NCBI GenBank assembly: GCA_916700875.1
Contig: CAKAKS010000067.1
Location: 22,632,591-22,696,590, forward strand
Length of the DNA: 64,000 nt
Source of the DNA: Sebastes aleutianus
Lineage: Eukaryota > Chordata > Actinopteri > Perciformes > Sebastidae
Direction of reading: 5' to 3'
Numbering within the stretch: position 1 is the stretch's first letter; every line of letters starts with the position of its first letter. Both the position numbers and the translations under genes were made by a program. The notes below the pieces were generated by a model. It saw nothing but the letters and a program-made list of their open reading frames with translations, ran no database searches and was not told where the DNA came from. Below, in pieces: positions 61,001 through 64,000 of this stretch.

Positions 61001-61369
61001 GAGGAAGAGACAGGAAGAGCAGATAGAAGGGGTAAAGGTAGGAGCAGGCAGCCGAAGCAGAGCAGCAGGGACTGCCGCGTGGAGAAGAGAGAGATGAAGG
61101 TCCGGGACCTGGGCCTGGGGTTCGACTCGGATGAGATTGTCCTCTTCAAGTTCTGCGTGGGCTCCTGCCAGTCTTTGAGAACAAACTACGACCTGGCGCT
61201 GAAGGCGCTGCTGGAGAACGGCTCGCTGCCCCGGCGCACCGCCCGCAAGGTCAGCAACCACCCCTGCTGCCGGCCCGACCGGTACGAGCCGGTTTCCTTC
61301 ATGGACGCCCAGACCACGTGGAGGACCATCCAGTCGCTATCGGCCGCCAGCTGCATGTGTATGGGCTGA
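45567..61369 (+). CDS. artn: artemin, GDNF-family neurotrophic ligand precursor
   Basis: Gene-level entry. Coding joins 45567-45590, 60369-60582 and 60858-61369 give 249 residues. Artemin is a secreted homodimer that binds GFR-alpha3 and activates RET, acting on sensory and sympathetic neurons. Layout: signal peptide 1 to about 23 (MRTGQLLLVLLWVLLSLLPL...), acidic pro-region to about 80, K/R cluster 115-123, E run 126-130, possible furin-type site RADR at 133-136, then a cystine-knot domain with Cys 152, 179, 183, 216, 217, 245 and 247. LGLGFDSDEI, CCRPDRYEPVSFMD, TWRTIQSLSA and the CMCMG end match human artemin better than GDNF, neurturin or persephin. The adjacent st3gal3 fits human gene order. 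The start is chosen because it completes the signal peptide and an in-frame TGA lies upstream at 45483. Confidence 0.93.
45711..45729 (+). repeat. poly-T run
   Basis: Nineteen consecutive T inside artn intron sequence. Confidence 0.9.
46018..46064. repeat. (TG)n microsatellite with CG variants
   Basis: About 16 TG units followed by CGTGTGCGTGCGTG. Confidence 0.95.
46188..46425. mobile_element. probable dispersed repeat with CCCTAACC blocks
   Basis: Contains GGACATTACGTTGACTTGCA, CTTACCCTAACCTTAACCAC and TTTGTCCCCA... CGAGTCCCCACAATGTG. This pattern looks like a common fish transposon fragment. The CCCTAA stretch (about 46240-46280) is part of it, not telomeric. Confidence 0.55.
47848..48584. 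mobile_element. non-autonomous hAT-like element (TAGGGCTGGGCGATA ends)
   Basis: The left end is TAGGGCTGGGCGATAA; the right end TATCGGCAAGCCCTA is its imperfect inverse. ATATCGCTATA and TGATATACTGTATATCG motifs lie near the two ends. An (ATTC)n microsatellite sits inside at 48246-48301. I see no clean 8-bp flanking duplication. No transposase. Confidence 0.75.
48246..48301. repeat. (ATTC)n microsatellite
   Basis: About 13 tetranucleotide units with one CCTTC and one CAATC variant, inside the transposon above. Confidence 0.9.
50168..50197. repeat. (TTTC)n / poly-T tract
   Basis: About five TTTC units running into a run of T. Confidence 0.85.
50380..50408. repeat. (TG)n microsatellite, interrupted
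   Basis: TG units with one CTG interruption. Confidence 0.85.
51969..52037. repeat. (CT)n microsatellite
   Basis: About 34 CT units with one TTT interruption. The minus strand is a pure GA tract, which explains an R/E-repeat open frame there. Confidence 0.95.
52690..53070. mobile_element. probable dispersed teleost repeat
   Basis: Includes ATGGCCGCGTTCGGTACCGC, ACGCACCGGGCGTTCCATTA, GGAGAACGCCGTTTGTGTCC and TAAGTTTCACTTTCACGTTA. Its base composition differs from its flanks and it resembles a common fish repeat. Class undetermined. Confidence 0.45.
53150..53470. mobile_element. probable dispersed repeat, related to 58445-58690
   Basis: Includes AAACCATTGGACGGATTGAA and TCTGTACAAAATTTGAAGGC then GAGTTATTTCAGTCTGGACC. 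The segment 58445-58690 carries the inverse order of similar blocks (CTGAAATATCTCAACAACCA then TTTTGTACAGATGTCC), so these look like opposite-strand copies of one family. Confidence 0.55.
55460..56020. mobile_element. probable dispersed repeat, left part shared with 58230-58395
   Basis: GGATCTATTATCCGAAATGG, GTGTATAATCACCTGAAGCT and TTCATATCTACATAGGGAG recur with few changes at 58230-58395. The right part has GCCATGTTTCTACTGTAGCC and TGCAACCACACCACTTGATG. Boundaries approximate. Confidence 0.65.
56178..56569 (+). mobile_element. non-autonomous DNA transposon, copy 2 of the 12345-12735 family
   Basis: Collinear with 12345-12735, ending ATCATGATACGTATCGTAT then CAATACACAGCCCTA. Left boundary approximate; no coding capacity. 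Confidence 0.7.
58152..58435. mobile_element. small hAT-like element with 8-bp target duplication
   Basis: 284 bp. The left end CAGTGTTTCCCAACCTGGGG and right end GGTTGGAAACCACTG are imperfect inverses. GACTTAAC flanks both sides (58144-58151 and 58436-58443), the 8 bp expected of hAT transposition. The interior carries a segment (58230-58395) shared with 55500-55640, so it contains or captured another repeat. Confidence 0.88.
59271..59341 (+). other. artn: candidate alternative artn exon (frame-shifting)
   Basis: 71 nt between CTCTCTCTCTCCAG and AAG/GTTTGT. Its length is not divisible by three. Placed between the first coding exon and 60369 it would read VGPDGGFGGRIDRRLPLSYQ and then meet TAG within the next exon. 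It may be an alternative leader exon, a poison exon or a chance splice-site pair; the donor is weak. Confidence 0.25.
60369..60582 (+). CDS. artn: artn exon with signal-peptide core and acidic pro-region
   Basis: A 214-nt exon between CTCCCGTAG and G/GTACTG, entered in phase 0. It encodes residues 9-79, VLLWVLLSLLPLVEGAHMKA then an acidic pro-segment (EVVEDEEQEDQSDPYSTWHA). The hydrophobic core followed by VEG-AH fits signal peptidase cleavage near residue 23. It begins with GTG, not a start codon; the initiator is in the exon at 45237-45590. Confidence 0.9.
60583..60857 (+). other. artn: artn last intron
   Basis: 275-bp GT-AG intron ending CTCTCCATTTTAG. Nothing else recognised. Confidence 0.85.
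60858..61369 (+). CDS. artn: artn terminal exon: pro-region and cystine-knot domain
   Basis: 512 nt, residues 80-249 and TGA. Acidic and serine-rich DPFVIDEMDDHPSSRWAGRS, a basic block KKKKKRKKK, an E run, RADRR and further basic residues, then the mature domain. Seven cysteines have the GDNF-family spacing (C, CxxxC, CC, CxC), and the C-terminus SASC-MCMG style matches artemin (human SATACGCLG). The methionine at 60878 is internal, not a start. Confidence 0.97.
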
Positions 61370-61989
61370 AGACGTGAATGAGGGAGAAGGTGACGGGGAG
61401 GAGGGGTGTCACCCATCCTGAACAGAGAGGAGTCTCAGGGTGAGGAAGGCCCGGGTGCAGGGAAGAGCCAGGCGGCGGCGCCGTATCACACACACAGAGA
61501 GCAAGGAAGTGACGGATCCTGTGGTGTATCTCCTGTTGAGGAGGAAGAGGTCTGGGTGCAGCTGGACGATTGAGGTCAAAGGTCAGAATCAGAGACGGAG
61601 GGGGAAGTCATCAGGGAATCACAGTCTGGATTTATTGTTGCGTCTTCAAAGAGTGAATTGTTTTCAACTGAATAACTGGTAACTAATGTACTCCAGTTTA
61701 TACACATAAAAGAGACTCTATATGTGAACATTTTGATTTTATATGGGCAAGACCTGAAGGCTGAAGCTCAAGAAACATAAAAAAGGACGGACACTGTGTT
61801 TATATTCTAACTAAAAAAAAAAGGACTGATACGATGTTCACTATTACTCACAGTGAAACTCCTCCCAAAAGTATATCATTATTTTTCCACATAAAAACAG
61901 GGACATTACGTTGTATCGTTTCTATGTTCAGGTGAACTCAGCCAAATGGATGCCATGCATCTTCATGTATTACTGTATAAAAGTAACAT

Positions 61990-62082
61990 ATATTTATTTC
62001 TGATAAATTATTTATTTATTATAGCTTCATATGAGAGCTGCTTTTATTAACTCTATATTGTAGATAAATATCTATTTATTGC
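61990..62082 (+). promoter_or_regulatory. artn: AU-rich element cluster in artn 3' UTR
   Basis: Overlapping TTATTTATT nonamers at 62008-62016 and 62012-62020, plus TATTTATTT at 61991-61999 and TATTTATTG near 62073. Such clusters bind TTP/HuR-type proteins and usually destabilise mRNAs for cytokines and growth factors. The effect on this transcript is inferred. Confidence 0.6.
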
Positions 62083-62257
62083 CGAGATTCAGATTTCATG
62101 TTGACAGTAACTTCTGCTCGCGTACAGTACGTACATTTTTTTTTTTTTTTTTTAAAAGGTGCTCATTTTCACATTTATCCAACGCCTCATGAACCCGGTC
62201 TGGACAGCTGACATTACATTGGATGCAACAGGGCAAATGATTAGACTTATCAGGCCA

Positions 62258-62715
62258 TTAAATAGGCGTTATCAGTCGCTATATGCACAGGTCAGTAGGG
62301 GCCTACTACGTTGAAAAGTTAAAGTGAAACTTAAAAAGCAACACGTTCAGCACCTAAAACTGAATAAAATGTTTTGATCACAAACAAAAAGGCTTCTTTA
62401 GGGTTAGGCAACAAAACCACTTTTAGGTTTAGTTTAGGGAAAAACACCGTGTTTTGGCTTAAAATAACTACATTTCAAAAGTGAAAGTGAAACTTAGCAC
62501 TTGTGAACCAGCTGTCTGTACAACAGCGCCTGACTTCCTCTTCTGCTCCCGTCATAATTACTACAGTCACTAGAGGTCGCTGTCGTCTTCTTTTATTCCG
62601 TCTTTCCGTGACTTATTATGTGAATAGATGATAAAACCTACTATTGGGTGAATTAGGCCCCTACTGACCCACATCTATGGTGCTTAAAGCGACCGATGAC
62701 TCCTATTTTAGAGCC
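62258..62715. mobile_element. non-autonomous DNA transposon with long inverted ends, related to 36036-36878
   Basis: The left end ATTAAATAGGCGTTATCAG with GGTCAGTAGGGGCCTA is mirrored at the right by TAGGCCCCTACTGACCCACA and GCGACCGATGACTCCTATTT. The interior has AGGGTTAGGCAACAAAACC as in the other copy. It lies within the probable artn 3' UTR. Confidence 0.75.
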
Positions 62716-63061
62716 TGACAACAGTCTAATCGGCTGAATAGGCATTTCTTAAATTAATTAAGTGATTGAGTGAAACAAGATTCAAAAGCTCAAATTCTCT
62801 TTTACATTTCATCCCAGATTTAAAAAAAGGAAAAATTGTTATAATAGATATCAGAAACAAATTGACCTACATTGAAACGATGTGGTATACGTAATAAATA
62901 TCTTTCTCTCAAGAGCACCTCACATATTTGAGTCTGACAGCTGGGTAGTGATATCAGCTTTTCCACAGCGTCATGGAAACAGACTCAATGTCCAGAATGT
63001 ATGTACAGAAAACAATCTTAAAGTGGTGATTTCCATTCAGTTACACACTTCCAGTATGTCA

Positions 63062-63092
<31 letters not shown>

Positions 63093-63093
63093 T
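63062..63093. repeat. (ATT)n microsatellite
   Basis: About ten ATT units. Confidence 0.95.
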
Positions 63094-63160
63094 TATAAAG
63101 TTTTCTTTATTTTTGTATGGCATTATCCTCTAAGGGAATAAAGTTTTTTAATATACATCT

Positions 63161-64000
63161 TGTCATCATTGTTTACTTTACTGATACACTGATTCAGAAG
63201 GGTTTTGACCTCCATAATGATTTTTGCTGTGAGCAGGATCAACCACACTACTTTTTTCCCCAGTTCAGTTTAAACGGTACTCTTTATGTTGTAGAGCCAC
63301 CTGCTGGTCTAAAACTAAACAGCTAAATGCGAACCAGTTTGAACTGAGAGAGTCGCTCTCCTGCCACCTGTCTGTTCAAGTGAGAAAATGTTTGATTTAA
63401 AGATCTTAAACCAGCAGAACAGGTAGAACTCAGAGGTGTGCTCTCTTCTTCTGTTTCATTTTATTTCTCTGCACAGACCCACCAACACATCCAACAAACA
63501 GCTTACAGCAATAGTCCTTTTTTTCTTTATTTTTAAAAAGGTGATATGCTCACGTTATCAAAACATTATATGCAAATGTGCAATATAAAACAAGAGGTTC
63601 AAAAGGTCTACATTCAGTTTTCCCTGCATCATGCAACACAGACACAGTAAATTAGCAGCATGTAGATTTGTTTTAAAAGTATGAATAACAAGAACAACAC
63701 ATAATGAATAAACATGTATTGTGGATGGCACATATGGATCAGTGTATCAAACTCTTAGAGTGTCACAGCTTTTATTTGTACCCATGGGGTATGATCATAT
63801 TTTGTTTAAATTTCCATGCTTTGGAAATCATAATAGTATGCGTACTTTAAGTCTTATTATAGAGTGAATCAGATCCCAGCCTTTAGTCAAATTCAATTTG
63901 CTAGAGGACAATCCAGCTTTTGTACCAGCACCCATAGTGACCCCACAACGTCACATCCTGCCCCTTCAATATAGACACACATATACACATACAGCTTAAA
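63161..64000. other. downstream flank, nothing recognised
   Basis: AT-rich sequence with no exon, RNA gene or clear transposon end that I can support on either strand. Confidence 0.5.

Larger units (their letters stand above)
61370..63160 (+). other. artn: artn 3' untranslated region (end inferred)
   Basis: No further coding after TGA. Candidate AATAAA signals lie at 62363-62368 (inside a transposon), 62893-62898 and 63137-63142; the last is followed by T-rich sequence. It contains the AU-rich cluster at 61990-62082 and the transposon at 62258-62715. The true end is unknown. Confidence 0.45.

Noticed and set aside
1..64000. tRNA, rRNA or other classical RNA genes
   Set aside because: No cloverleaf with A and B boxes and no rRNA-like stretch was noticed by eye; a covariance-model search would be needed to exclude degenerate copies.
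1..64000. Autonomous transposase or reverse transcriptase gene
   Set aside because: No long open frame has catalytic motifs of these families; all elements seen are short and non-coding.

Overview
The window looks like nuclear DNA from a ray-finned fish, probably a percomorph teleost. It has small exons with GT-AG introns, long AT-rich introns, many (CA)n/(TG)n microsatellites, and many short non-autonomous transposons of teleost type. I see no bacterial, viral or organellar gene organisation. Two vertebrate genes are supported, both on the + strand. Nearly all longer open frames outside their exons are chance frames or run through simple repeats.

Region 1 (1 to about 34.9 kb) is the 3' part of st3gal3, which encodes the Golgi beta-galactoside alpha-2,3-sialyltransferase 3. 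Eleven coding segments in compatible phase run from 914 to the stop at 33265. They encode a stem region (the first two segments look like skippable cassettes), then the whole catalytic domain with sialylmotifs L, S, III and VS. The initiator codon and membrane anchor must lie upstream of position 1.

Region 2 (about 34.9-43.4 kb) is intergenic. It contains a transposon with long inverted ends, a 344-bp foldback element, a GC-rich stretch and an A-rich minisatellite.

Region 3 (about 43.5-63.1 kb) is artn, the secreted GDNF-family ligand artemin. A leader exon probably ends at 44134. The exon at 45237-45590 holds a long leader and only eight codons. After a 14.8-kb intron come exons at 60369-60582 and 60858-61369. 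The join gives 249 residues: signal peptide, acidic and basic pro-region, and a seven-cysteine cystine-knot domain. The 3' flank has AU-rich elements.

The st3gal3-artn order and same-strand orientation match the human neighbours ST3GAL3 and ARTN, which supports both identifications. The genes are not a functional unit: one is a Golgi glycosyltransferase, the other a neurotrophic ligand that signals through GFR-alpha3 and RET. I found no tRNA, rRNA, CRISPR array or novel multi-gene system. The most distinctive observations are a 118-codon overlapping reading frame in the predicted artn mRNA, a tandem duplication in artn intron 1 that preserves the empty site of a later insertion, complementary dinucleotide tracts beside a catalytic st3gal3 exon, and several transposons with readable target-site duplications.
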